Assembly (NCBI GenBank): GCA_916048095.2
Contig: OU696588.1
Coordinates: forward strand, 1,757,501 to 1,821,500
Length of the DNA stretch: 64,000 nucleotides
Source of the DNA: Sacculina carcini
Lineage: Eukaryota > Arthropoda > Thecostraca > Sacculinidae
Reading direction: 5' to 3'
The position numbers were made by a program, and so were the translations under genes. The notes under the pieces are model-generated. The model had not been told where the DNA came from. It made no database searches and worked only from the letters and a program-made list of their open reading frames with translations. Position 1 is the first letter of the stretch, and each line of letters starts with the position of its first letter. Positions 32,985 to 43,493 of this stretch are shown one piece after another.

Positions 32985-33264
32985 CTTGATAAAGAGCCAG
33001 GAAGTGTTGTTGGAAAAGACAAACGAACACAAATTAACGCGGATGACAAGTAGCACACAAACAAGACTCAATGTTGTTGTGAAATGCACAATTAAACGGA
33101 ACAAGAAATTTTTATTTGATGTAAAAAACTTCATATATACACGAGATATATCCTAAGCAAGTTGACCCAAAATGTAAAAAAATGTTCAAACTTACGAAAC
33201 CAAACCTTTCGATAGACCAATACCACAGTAACAAAAGCACTGTAATTTTTCATATAGACGTCAC

Positions 33265-33354
33265 CTTGTTAAGCACAAATCAATTTCAGGAACGCCGTTA
33301 ATCTCACAAAATAATTCCTCGTTCCCTGAAGCACCAGTTGGATCAAATATCAAT
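33265..33354 (-). CDS. candidate exon, apparently a diverged copy of the 33542 exon
   Basis: A 90-nt segment between TTTTTTCAG and AAG|GTGACG. Its DNA resembles the exon at 33542 at both ends (AACTGGTGCTTCA and TTAACAAGGTGAC). In the frame of that exon it has stops, but phase 2 is open (LIFDPTGASGNEELFCEING). It is either an alternative exon that changed frame or a decaying duplicate. Confidence 0.4.
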
Positions 33355-33541
33355 CTGAAAAAACATTACATATGCTCAAAGAAATATGAAGCACAAATAT
33401 CGGATGAAAGCCCGTAATACCCCTACACCAAACATCCGCACACAAGTTTAGAACATCCCACGTGTGCATGAACACAAAACTAAGCAGCAAACACTCGAAA
33501 TTCATAAAAAAAAACTCTAAAATTACTTATACAAATGTCAC

Positions 33542-33640
33542 CTTGTTAAACAGCATAGAGTAATGTTTCAGCATCAGGTGAAGTCTTGGAAAAATATTCA
33601 CTCCTGTCTTATGAAGCACCAGTTCGGTCAAAGTACCCAG
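33542..33640 (-). CDS. exon of the 33-36 kb minus-strand gene
   Basis: A 99-nt exon, phase 0 in and out, between GTGTTTCTAG and AAG|GTGACA. It reads LGTLTELVLHKTGVNIF then RLHLMLKHYSMLFNK, an amphipathic helical sequence with good coding bias. The family is not recognised. The preceding exon (35317) leaves in phase 1, so another exon between them is probably unseen. Confidence 0.55.
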
Positions 33641-34297
33641 CTAGAAACACCGTTCAAGAATCATGCTGGAGTATAATATGCACATATTGAGCAAGGAACA
33701 TAGTAACCAAACTGAATATACAGAAATACCAACACTCAAACTCAATAAATCCCACAGATATATCAATGAAAAAAATTATTGACTAATATAATGCGATCAC
33801 ATGAAATACCTCCGACCTCTCAGCACAATGCCGGAAGATGTTCGTCAATGTGCGCCAAATTAGCAATAGTGATGAGCCATTTACTGTATTGGGTATCATC
33901 ATGTATTAATCATGATAAGTGTTTGAAATTGTATGTGATTATTTATATAAATTCGCATAAAAGGCCGATTTTAAGCTGAAAAAACATAAAACGCCATTAC
34001 CACTGATAAATTTACAAATGTTCTATATGTTGCGCCTGAAATTAATCTATTCTGTTAATGATTGTAATTAGACAGATCACGGATCCTACATGTACATGGA
34101 GTGTACATGTTATCCTATCATAACATGGAGTGTACATGTTATGATACACTCCACACTGTATACACGTACAATATTAGCGTCAGCAACGTTAACAATGGAA
34201 GTATAGCAACGTTCCTGATATCTTCTTAAGTCCGGACACCATGAGCGTTGCACGGAGTTTCCTAAGTAATTTCATTTGAAAATGTGACTGTCTGCAG

Positions 34298-34680
34298 GGT
34301 TTATGGAGACAATACGGGTCCAAGGACCCATGAAGACTTTTGAATATCATGTCTACAACCGCAACGTGTACAGACTAAGGACCACCATTCGTGGAAATAA
34401 ATACTTCTCATGTATTCACCCAAAATGTGGTGGAAGTCTCGTTTGCTCGTTGGGCGGAGAAAATATCGGACGGCTGCAACCACACAACCATGAGGACGAC
34501 ACGAGCAAAATATTGGACCTACGCGTGAAAGCAGCTTGTTATCAGCTCGCAAGAAACTCCCACCTGAAGATCAGTCAAATATACGCGAAATCTGTCGAAG
34601 AATTCCCAGACCACCACATACCATACTACAAGCTGGAGAAAGCTATGTCAAACATACGCACAAAAATCAAGCGCAAATAA
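34298..34680 (+). CDS. FLYWCH-type zinc-finger cassette (terminal exon of module B)
   Basis: It enters in phase 1 after CTGTCTGCAG, as all C2H2 cassettes do. The reading has the FLYWCH pattern: FEYHVYNRNVYRLRTTIRGN, then KYFSCIHPKC, SLVC and finally LQPHNHEDD. The usual Trp is Phe; the Cys and the H-x-H pair are kept. A helical C-terminal part follows (KISQIYAKSVEEFPDHH) with a basic end NIRTKIKRK. In Drosophila mod(mdg4) most alternative ends are FLYWCH fingers that bind protein partners at insulators. Here it is the only one among C2H2 pairs. AATAAA lies 200 bp after the stop. Confidence 0.85.
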
Positions 34681-34880
34681 CATCTACGATAACTGAGCTA
34701 ATGCACGGAATGTCAGTGTGCGTGTGCACGTGCGAGTCTAGTTCTGGCTACTTGTACGTATGCGTGTGTATGATTATATGTGTGCGTGATTATACTTGAT
34801 TTTGTATCTTGGTTTATGTTTTTATAGTTGTTTGTTTCTGTGTGTTTGAGTGGTGTGCTTCACTTTTCCCGTGAGGTACA

Positions 34881-34886
34881 AATAAA
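34881..34886 (+). terminator. poly(A) signal AATAAA for the FLYWCH cassette
   Basis: AATAAA followed by a G/T-rich stretch (CTGTTTGTAATGGTGT) 200 bp downstream of the FLYWCH stop. Confidence 0.6.
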
Positions 34887-35316
34887 ATCTGTTTGTAATG
34901 GTGTATCGGTATCCAGAGCCGTTGCTTAATCTTATGGACCCTCGAAGACAATAATTGGGGCCCTCGTTACAGATGAATCATCTTGATAGAGGTACGACTT
35001 TGGAAAAAGGCAGTTACGAGCAGCTCCGCGGTCTCCTAAGGACTTGCGGTGCTTTTTGGGCTACTTTATGATAAGTTTGTAACTATTCCAATATCAAAAT
35101 GTGAGGAAATGGTACCTCTCGACACTCTGGGTGCCCCGGTCGTGTTGTCTGTATCAGTTTGAAATGGTGGATACGGAAATGACCTATAGACATTGGAAAT
35201 CAAATTCACTATCAATATCCAAGCGCTTTGTTCTAACAATAGGCGATGTGTTTCTGTCGTGCAGAATTAATATGCACTTCATCTTGCGAAATTCGCGTAA
35301 CGACGAAAACACATAC

Positions 35317-35461
35317 GTAATTTATGAAACATTTCCCGCCCCGCTGAGGTCAGCTCTGTGACGGCGGCGAGCAGCTGCTGCACTGCCCCTTCAGACACCA
35401 ACGGCTGGTCGGCACGTGTGGCGTCCATGAAGCGGTCGGCGGCGGCCGCCAGCTCGTTTAA
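35317..35461 (-). CDS. exon of the 33-36 kb minus-strand gene
   Basis: A 145-nt exon, phase 0 in and phase 1 out, between TATACAG and TTAC|GTATGT. It reads LNELAAAADRFMDATRADQP then VSEGAVQQLLAAVTELTSAG and ends REMFHKL. It is alanine-rich and helical, with the strongest G/C third-position bias on this strand. It joins the exon at 35521 in frame. The family is not recognised. Confidence 0.65.
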
Positions 35462-35520
35462 CTGTATATTTATTTGAAACTGTATATGATATAACACGTA
35501 CGAAAACACGAGATACTTAC

Positions 35521-35668
35521 CAAAACATCTAAGACATCCTTGATGTCTAATGCTCTCCCTGAAACCCATGGCAGTTCTTCTGAACACGTTCGATGTAAGC
35601 AATTGACAAGTAACCTAACGACGTAGACTACGTCAGAGAGCGCTAGTATCGCAGTGGACGGAGCGCGC
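35521..35668 (-). CDS. exon of the 33-36 kb minus-strand gene
   Basis: A 148-nt exon (phase 2 in, phase 0 out) between GCTAACAG and TTG|GTAAGT, a near-perfect donor. It reads STAILALSDVVYVVRLLVNC, then HRTCSEELPWVSGRALDI and KDVLDVL. The in-frame sequence continues into the next exon. No in-frame ATG is present, so an upstream exon or promoter beyond 35.7 kb is expected. Confidence 0.6.
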
Positions 35669-37418
35669 CTGTTAGCTCCGCCTCCATTTTGCTACGAGCA
35701 CTCTGGAGCGACGCGCAAATAGGGTTAGGAAAGAAGACATTTTCCGGTCGCGATTTTCAGGACCGATTGATAGTCGTGAAATCAACAGAACTCACGGGAA
35801 CGAAGAAGAAGCATTGTCATACGTTGAGTGAAATACTAATAAAAGAGTGAAAAACTATCTTTTTCAGTTCCTAAATTTCTGGCAAATGTGTTAGCCTGTT
35901 TTTGGTTTATTCGTATTTGTGTGTGAGTGTATGTGTGACTACATGTTCAGCCAGTTTTGACATCGCCCAGACGCTGTGAACAGCAGAACGATTGTGAAAT
36001 GATCGACATGGTCGCGGTGATTTTTTATCCATATGTGAACGTTTATACAAACACATTGTTGTGTGGTCCTCTACAATGTAGGCACGACAATGTGGAGGAG
36101 CATTGGTAGACGGCCATGGCGATAGCTGGTCGATGTTGGTGTCTTAGTCGCGTGCGACTACCCACCGTCGTTCATAGGTCACCATGGCAATGCTAGGCAT
36201 TACGTACTGGCCCTGGTGTCCTGGTTCTAACGTGTTGTTTCTTTGTGTTCGTGCCGGTAATTTGCTGATGTGTGTGTGTGTGTGTGCTCCCAACGTTCTG
36301 TTTGGGAGAACTCTCCAGGCCAAGCATTGGTTGTGATCGGTTAGTATGCCTCGGGATTCGCTTGTTCTGGTCTAGTGCAGTTCATCCATCAGTCTAGTGA
36401 CATATTTCGTCTCATAATTCAGTCAGTTTTCGTGGTGGTTGATTGAAATAGTCTTGTTGTGCGATAACCACGTACGCATTTTCGTCATACCATTATCGTC
36501 TTATCGTCTTATAATCTCCATTGGCTCATTGACACCAGACATTGACATTCGTTACTCCTTGATTTAATGAATTGTGCGTCGTGTTTATTGCGGTAGTGGA
36601 AGCACTATGTGAGCTTCCTCTTGATCTTCTTTTAATGAAAGTTTACAATTGTTCACTTTGTTTCTAAATTTTCGGTCCATATTTGCGCCATATTCATTGT
36701 ATGTTGTCTGCTCGATGATCATCAGGGACTGTTGGTTGATGTGGTTGATAACAATTTGATCTGTCTTCTTTCTGCTCTCCTTATCTCTTTTATTTCTTAA
36801 GGTTGTGCTTTTAGTTTTCAACACCACCTTTATATGGTGTCACATGCGGCTTTTGAAACGTTATCGTCGACGACAGCGGGAGGTGTCTGTTGGATGTTCA
36901 GCATATGTGATGAGGCCGTTCCTTTAGGAAATCTCTGTAGAAGCGCTGTAGTTTGATGGTGGTAACTGTTGGTCTTTGGCTATGTGGGTTTAACTCGACT
37001 AATCTCACGGTTACGTACACTCTTGGTCCGACTTTGAGCTCTGCAAATTGCAGTTCGCAACGAGATGATATCTCTTGCAACCAACTGTCACTCTAGATCC
37101 GACCTTCTTTACGACATGGCGCTGTTACGGTAGATGTATTAAAGAGAACGTCTTGCAACCATGACTTACATTTGTTATCATTCACTGAAGGAGTGAACAT
37201 AAGTTGTCGATTTTGATGGCCTGTTTGCAAGACGAACCAACGCAGCACTCGAGGATTGGCCCCAGGACGCCTTGTTGAGTTCGACGTGTTAGCCACCAGA
37301 CAACGACAATGCCATGTACGTCATTATGCTTTATTTGGCTGGCGCTTTCTTGGCGTGCGTGCGTGCTGTGGCAGTGGATGGAGTTTGAAGCCGGTGTCTG
37401 TGTGTATGGATGTTTCAG
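35669..37418. other. spacer with CpG-richer block at 35.65-35.8 kb
   Basis: GCTCCGCCTCCATTTTG at about 35675 is the complement of a YY1-like CAAAATGGAGG. It may be a promoter of the minus-strand gene or a bidirectional one. The rest holds short TG repeats (36270) and no supported exon. Confidence 0.4.
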
Positions 37419-37693
37419 AGGGTGGTGCCAGTGTTGGCGGCGGCAGCACGTGTCGAGTGTGTGGCCGCTTCTACCTGAACGCCGTCTCTCTGAAACACCA
37501 CATGGCCCAACACCGCGGCCTCACCGTGTGCTCTATGTGCGGTCATGTTTCCAGTCGCATTGGCAATTTGCGCGTGCACCTGCGTCGTGTACACCAGTTG
37601 TCCAGTGACGATGTGGAGCTGCTTGTTCCACGGCGTATTGCGCTCAAACCCAGGGACTCGCCGTTCACTTTTCCGCCTACCTCACTGCAGTGA
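37419..37693 (+). CDS. C2H2 zinc-finger cassette B1 (terminal exon)
   Basis: It enters in phase 1 after GGATGTTTCAG with a Gly-rich lead (EGGASVGGGS). Finger 1 is CRVCGRFYLNAVSLKHH and finger 2 is CSMCGHVSSRIGNLRVH, where Ser replaces the usual aromatic residue. Helix residues are N,V,S,H and R,G,N,V. The tail QLSSDDVELLVPRRIALKP is a full LSxEQVxxIVPTR motif. With module B it gives 537 residues. Confidence 0.92.
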
Positions 37694-38861
37694 TTCTGGG
37701 CTTGTACGATTCGTTTGCACTTGCTTGTGTGCGTGTGCACAATCTGCGCTATGCTATGCTTTAATTATCTGTGTATGTGTGTGTGGCAGTGTTACTTTTG
37801 TATTTTCAATATATATTTACGATAGTAGTTTCTTATTGGAGCTTGTGGTTTTCAAAAGTGATAATATTTCAGCGGTGAGGAATCTTGTTTAATTGTGGGC
37901 TAGGTCATGTTTGTTTTGGGTGTATTTTTGGTGGATGGATTTTCCGCTTTAGTCATGTCCGACTGATTTTTGATGATACACTGGTCAATACACTGTTAAT
38001 TTTATGTGGGGTTTGAATTAATTATCAAGATGATGGTGCATTTCTATGAATCTGAGCTATGGTTTTGTGCTGGTTGTAAATTATTCATATCCGATCCTCC
38101 TTGTTCTTGTTCTCATAACTTTTTTACCTGTAGATTTTTTGGAGTTTTTCACTTTTGATTTCACTTGGCTTTTGAACCATCGAGTTTGCCAGCGGTTGTT
38201 CAGTGAATTCATGCGAGCTGCTGCGTCACGTGGATTGTGACTTTGGCGGCACTCATTCTGGTCTGATGGGCTATGGAAGCCCGATGCATGAGCTCTTCTG
38301 CTGCAATACATTTTTGTCGAATTGCTGATTTTTTTCCAGTGTATCAGTGTTATATATTCGTAAAACAAAGACACATTATTTGTTGTAAATGAGAAATTGC
38401 GCAAGAAAACGCTTCAAAGTTCTTGAAAAGGACGGTTAACCATGAAATGTTTCTTTACCATCTTGACAAATTGAACAGTATGTAGTTCGTCACGTTTGCA
38501 TTGTGCAGTTGGACAATACCGTTGCAACAGCTGGAGGGAGTATGCCGTGAGACGTACTATTCTCCTTAGCGTTTGATGGGTTGTAAAGCGCAAGTACACC
38601 TCTCTCACACACACACACCCGTGTTGTGGCATTGCCCTATTCTCCTTGGATTGCTGCGCTTATACTATGCACCAAGCCGTGAAGAAGACAACTACATCGA
38701 TTTTCCTTGACTGATTACAGTCCGGAGCGAATGCGTTAGTGTTCATTCGCTATATTTGCCGAGGAGTCACGATAGACACGGCTGGCCTGTTCATTTTGCG
38801 CTTGAGTTTGTTGGGTAATTTCCTATTTATAAGTTCGTGTGTGTGTGTGTGTTGGTCGTAG

Positions 38862-39073
38862 GTCCGTTCGCTTGTCATATTTGTGGCCGTTCGTTCCAAC
38901 ACAAGAACTCCCTGGCTCCTCACATGAAGATGCACGAGGGCAAGACCCGTTGTGTGCTGTGTCGGCGTGTGTATAATCGCGTTGGAGCGCTGAGAAAGCA
39001 CCTGACTCTCGGGCATCGCTTAACTCGCGAGCAAGTTTCGCTCATTGTTCCGTCGACCAGGAGGAACAACTGA
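38862..39073 (+). CDS. C2H2 zinc-finger cassette B2 (terminal exon)
   Basis: It enters in phase 1 after (TG)n and TCGTAG. Finger 1 is FACHICGRSFQHKNSLAPH and finger 2 is CVLCRRVYNRVGALRKH. Helix residues are H,N,S,P and R,G,A,K. The tail is RLTREQVSLIVPSTRRNN. It is closely related to B3 (same CHIC start, same YNRVGALR helix), so the pair arose by duplication. Confidence 0.93.
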
Positions 39074-39630
39074 GTCTTGTTTGTTTGCGCTTCTGCATAT
39101 GTGTGTGTGTGTGTGTTCGTGCTGTGCTGTATCGGTTGGCATGATACGCTCGAGTATTCGCGCACCACTCCACCGACGCCTATGTCTAGTGCATATCAAG
39201 CTGTTGCTGACGACTGCCCGATTAATTTTTGTCCACTTCACAACGTCTTCGATTTTATAATCCGTGTTGTCACTTGAAGTGTGCGTATGCATTCCATCCT
39301 TTTTGCTATGCATCCCAATTTATTTGGTCTTTTTCGATCTCGATCGACAGTTTCTATTGCCTTTTATTGTGAATTTTGTTTGTTTTGTTTTGCGTTCACT
39401 GCGTTTGTGTTTGTTTTTCTGGGTGATATCGATGATATTTGAAAGATGATTGTGATTGTTATTCTGGGTGATATTCAGGCTATTTTGGCGGAATTGGTTT
39501 TCTAGTAATTTGCGCTTGTAGAGACATTGACAATTCGTGTTGCAGTGAACTTTGGCTATTTGGCTATTGTCCTTTTGAGAGACTAATTCTTCGTTGTTTG
39601 TGTGTGTGCGTGTGTGTGTGTTGATCGTAG

Positions 39631-39875
39631 GTGGTGTATACTGTTGTCATATTTGTGCACGCACGTTTCTCCATCGGAAGTCGCTGATAGCACACAGAAA
39701 GGTTCACGAGGGGAAAACCCAATGTCCTCTGTGTCATCGAGTGTATAATCGGGTAGGAGCGCTGCGTGATCATCTGTGCCTCAGACACCATCTATCCGAT
39801 GACGAAATGTACAGGCTGGTGCCCAGTGATCGTAGGAGACATCCGCGTGGCGATCGTCAATTACGTTTCAATTGA
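39631..39875 (+). CDS. C2H2 zinc-finger cassette B3 (terminal exon)
   Basis: It enters in phase 1 after (TG)n and GATCGTAG. Finger 1 is YCCHICARTFLHRKSLIAH and finger 2 is CPLCHRVYNRVGALRDH. Helix residues are H,K,S,A and R,G,A,D. The tail HLSDDEMYRLVPSDRRRHP is longer and more basic than that of B2. Finger 2 differs from B2 at helix position 6 (Asp for Lys), which would change base preference. Confidence 0.93.
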
Positions 39876-40479
39876 TTCGCGTGTAGGGTGTGGTCGAACT
39901 CGTTTCGTCGCTCGCAGAACTCAATTTGCACTATTTCGATTGATGTTATGTTGGCTTGAACCATTGCCTTCTTTTCATGGTCGACGACTGATTGGCGTCA
40001 TTGGCATTTGTCTGATGTTTCCTTAAATTTGCGGATTGGTTTTTGGGACGTATTGGATGGCTGTTATTGAAATTTCAGGCAGTTTTGTCGGTCTGTGTGT
40101 GCGATTCACTGTCATTACCTCAGGCTGTCTCTCACTTCGTCAATGACCTGTTGTGTGCTATGCCGCAGTGCTTGTTTTGTCATGTGTATTTATCCAATAC
40201 ACGGAGTGTGATTTTTGCAATTGTGTGACGGAGAAACCACTTTCTGTTGCTTGCTTTTGCTTGGTGATTGTCGCTGGCAAGGCTGAATATGTGTGGCTGC
40301 GTCAACTTTTGGTTCTGTACGCTTCTGATAGATGTCTTGGCGAAAGAATTGTTGAGGATTTTTAAATGTGAGTAGTTTTCCAGGACTACTCACTTCTGCT
40401 TATCTATGATGATAATGATAATTACGTATTTGAACACAGCAGTGGAAAGGCTAATGTTTGCGTGAATTTTGCTTGGGCA

Positions 40480-40722
40480 AAGCTTCACGGCCTCCGCAGG
40501 TCCGGCCGCCACACACGGGTTATCGCAGTTACCGCCAGCACAGAAACTGCACGGCTGCGCACACACGAAACCCGCCCTATGACAATTGGGCTATCCCTTT
40601 AAGAAACGAACCTAAACGGTTCGTTTCTAAACGGAACCTAAACCTTCACCTCGCCAGGGAATCGAGCTCTGGAACTATCGTGCACAGTGTGCATCTTAGC
40701 CACTCGGCTACGAGCCTGACAA
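40480..40722 (-). mobile_element. second SINE type, tRNA-like head (in copy 1)
   Basis: On the minus strand: GGCTCGTAGCCGAGTGGCTA, then GAGCTCGATTCCCTGGCG, resembling A and B boxes of a leucine/serine-type tRNA, followed by a non-tRNA body. Copied at 42535-42757 by the tandem duplication. It could also be a tRNA pseudogene with flanks. Confidence 0.55.
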
Positions 40723-41213
40723 TGGTCTGCTTATCTAGAGGTCAGTTTCGTCCAGTTAGGCTGCTCGTCTATTTCTCTTTCGTGTTAAAACACGAAGCAA
40801 TAATCCGCACAACTTCAAACCACGAGCTGATGTAATAGCTCAACTTGTCTTTTTGATCGTTCGAACGTTTGGTATTCCATCATCTGCGTTGGCCGAGTTC
40901 TACCACGATCCTTGCGAAGAAGGCTCTATATGAAACAGTTTTCAGTCCTGAGTGCTTAGTTGATCATTAGTATCAGATGACAACGGAGTCGCACTGGTAG
41001 TCAACTACTAATGCTATCTGCTCCTGACTGATTGCGATTGAAGAGAGGTTCATGTAGGAGCTCTAAAATCGAAGGAGCTCAGTATTCACTCGAATCCATA
41101 CAATGGTCATTCCTGCACAATATTTCGATATTCCAACTCTTAGTTTCTTCACTGGACTTTCTCATGTATGCGTCGTAATACATCGTCGGGTGTGTGTGTG
41201 TGTGTCCCGGCAG

Positions 41214-41434
41214 TCTTCTACGAGTGTATGATATGTGGCAAATGCTACCGACGACGCACGGGTCTGTGGGACCACATGAAGGTGCATGACGGCTCCACGC
41301 GCTGTCCTCTGTGTGCGTCAGTGTACAGTAACATGGGCAATCTTCGTAATCATTTACGCACATGTCATGGTGTCAGTAATGATGAAATTCGCGCTTACTA
41401 TTCACACCCGAGCAAACGCTATCCTCGAAGTTAG
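41214..41434 (+). CDS. C2H2 zinc-finger cassette B4 (older half of the duplicated pair)
   Basis: It enters in phase 1 after (TG)n-CCCGGCAG. Finger 1 is YECMICGKCYRRRTGLWDH and finger 2 is CPLCASVYSNMGNLRNH. Helix residues -1/2/3/6 are R,T,G,D and N,G,N,N. The tail is GVSNDEIRAYYSHPSKR, a diverged LSxEQV motif with Tyr-Tyr. Calling it the older half is a guess; polarity cannot be told from the sequence alone. Confidence 0.93.
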
Positions 41435-42534
41435 ATCACGACGCAGATATCAAAGTTGGTTTACCAAGACTTGTATTTTCGCCTGAATCTTGTCGAAGCG
41501 ATTTGTTCACTATTTAGATGCTTCGTTTCTCTGCGGTGCTTCTTGTCCTGATATGGACTTGTATGTATCGGAATTGTTTTTTTAACGTTTTATTTGAACT
41601 CCATGTTCTTTTATTGTGTTGTCGACGGTGCTTTTCTGATTTTTCCTGGTCTGAACTGGACAGCATGGTGCGGTTGTGTTTGATGCTGGCGCAGTGCGAT
41701 GCTTATTTTATAACGAATATATTTCTCATATTAATCGTGTTTTGTTTTTCTTCAACGTAGCGATTATTTCAAAACGTTTCAAGTGCCATAACGGACACTT
41801 TTCACTGACACAAGTCGATCGCCTGGGCGAATAGATGCGGCAGTTTCACTTCGATCTCGTCGTCTTGAGCTAGCAAGTATGCTGGAAGCGGAGCGAATAG
41901 TTGTCGCAATTCGCTAGGCTATGTTCACAAATTTAGAAAGATGTATTCAATCGGGCTCGTGGAACGAAGATGGTTCAATGTGTACAGCTGGGTGTGATGG
42001 AAGTTATCGTATCGTATATCGTGATGGAAGTTATGATTGGCGTCGTTGGCATTTGTCTGATGTTTCCTTAAATTTGTGGATTGGTTTTTGGGACGTATTG
42101 GATGGCTGTTATTGAAATTTTAGATAGTTTTGTCGGTCTGTGTGTGCGATTCACTGTCATTATCTCAGGCTGTCTCTCACTTCGCCAATGACCTGTTGTG
42201 TGCTATGCCGCAGTGCTTGTTTTGTGCTGTGTGTTTATCCAATACACGGAGTGTGATTTTTGCAATTGTGTGACGGAGAAACCACTTTCTGTTGCTTGTT
42301 GTTGCTTGGTGATTGTCGCTGGCAAGGCTGAATATGTGTGGCTGCGTCAACTTGTGGTTCTGTACGCTTCTGGTAGATGTCTTGGCGAAAGAATTGTTGA
42401 GGATTTTCAAATGTGAGTAGTTTTCCAGGACTACTCCTTACGTTTCCCCGCGGTCACCTCTGCTTATTTATGATGATCATGATAATTGCGCATTTGAACA
42501 CAGCAGTGGAAGGGCTAATATTTGCGTGAATTTT

Positions 42535-42757
42535 GCTTGGGCAAAGCTTCACGGCCCCCGCAGGTCCGGCCGCCACACACGGGTTATCGCAGTTACCGCC
42601 AGCACAGAAACTGCACGGCTGCGCACACGAAACCCGCCCTGTGGCAATTGGTCTATCCCTATAAGAAACGAACCTAAACGTTTCACCTCGCCAGGGAATC
42701 GAGCCCTGGAGCTCTCGTGCACAGTGTGCATCTTAGCCACTCGGCTACGAGCCTGAC
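42535..42757 (-). mobile_element. second SINE type, tRNA-like head (in copy 2)
   Basis: Duplicate of 40480-40722, without the extra internal block. Confidence 0.55.
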
Positions 42758-43272
42758 AATGGTCTGGATATCTAGAGGTCAGTTTCGTCCAGTTAGGCTG
42801 CTCGTCTGTTTCTCTTTCGTGTTAAAACACGAAGCAATAAACCGCACAACGTCAAACCACTAGCTGATGTAATAGCTCAACTTGTCTTTTTAATCGTTCG
42901 AACGTTTGGTATTCCATACTCTGCGTTGGCCGAGTTCTACCACGATCATTGCGAAGAAGGCTGTATATGAAACAGTTTTCAGTCCTGAGTGCTTAGTTGA
43001 TCATTAGTATCAGATGGCAACGGAGACGCACTGGTAGTCAACTACTAATGCTATCTTCTCCTGACTCATTGCGATTGAAGAGAGGTTCATGTAGGAGCTC
43101 TAAAATCAAAGGAGTTCAGTATTCACTCGAATCGATACAAGGGTCATTCCTGCACAATATTTCGATATTCCAACTCTTGGTTTCTTCACTGGACTTTCTC
43201 ATGTATGCGTCGTAATACATCGTCGGGTGTGTGTGTGTGCTTGTGTGTGTGTGTGTGTGTGTGTCTCGGCAG

Positions 43273-43493
43273 TCTTCTACGAGTGTAGGATATGTGGCAA
43301 ATGCTACCGACGACGCACGAGTCTGTGGGACCACATGAAGGTGCATGACGGCTCCACGCGCTGTCCTCTGTGTGCGTCAGTGTACAGTAGCATGGGCAAT
43401 CTTCGTAGTCATTTGCGCACTTGTCATAGTGTCAGTAATGATGAAATTCGCGCTTACTATTCACACCCGTGCAAACGCTATCCTCGAAGTTAG
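43273..43493 (+). CDS. C2H2 zinc-finger cassette B5 (newer half of the duplicated pair)
   Basis: It enters in phase 1 after a long (TG)n and CTCGGCAG. Finger 1 is YECRICGKCYRRRTSLWDH and finger 2 is CPLCASVYSSMGNLRSH. It differs from B4 by six amino-acid and two silent changes. Three of the six fall on helix contact positions: +3 of finger 1 (Gly/Ser), -1 and +6 of finger 2 (Asn/Ser twice). The reading frame, zinc ligands and tail are intact, so it looks functional. Confidence 0.93.

Larger units (their letters stand above)
29557..34297 (+). other. long intron of module B before the FLYWCH cassette
   Basis: Contains the 23-bp minisatellite, CA/TG repeats near 30960-31100, an hAT-like element at 31649, a small GTGCACCTTGAAGATG repeat near 32430-32505, and exons of a minus-strand gene from 32861 to 33640. 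No + strand exon is supported. Confidence 0.6.
39990..42011. repeat. 2.0-kb tandem duplication, copy 1
   Basis: Matches 42035-44070 over its whole length with a few per cent divergence. It contains cassette B4, a tRNA-like SINE and about 1.2 kb of spacer. The junction carries the short repeat GTGATGGAAGTTAT. The SINE has an extra block of about 22 bp (GGTTCGTTTCTAAACGG) absent from copy 2. Confidence 0.95.

Noticed and set aside
34301-34552. 83-codon minus-strand frame opposite the FLYWCH exon
   Set aside because: It is the shadow of the FLYWCH exon; Cys/His spacing only makes sense on the + strand.
40480-40722. Functional tRNA gene
   Set aside because: A- and B-box-like blocks are present but the arms do not pair cleanly and a long non-tRNA body is attached; more likely SINE or pseudogene.
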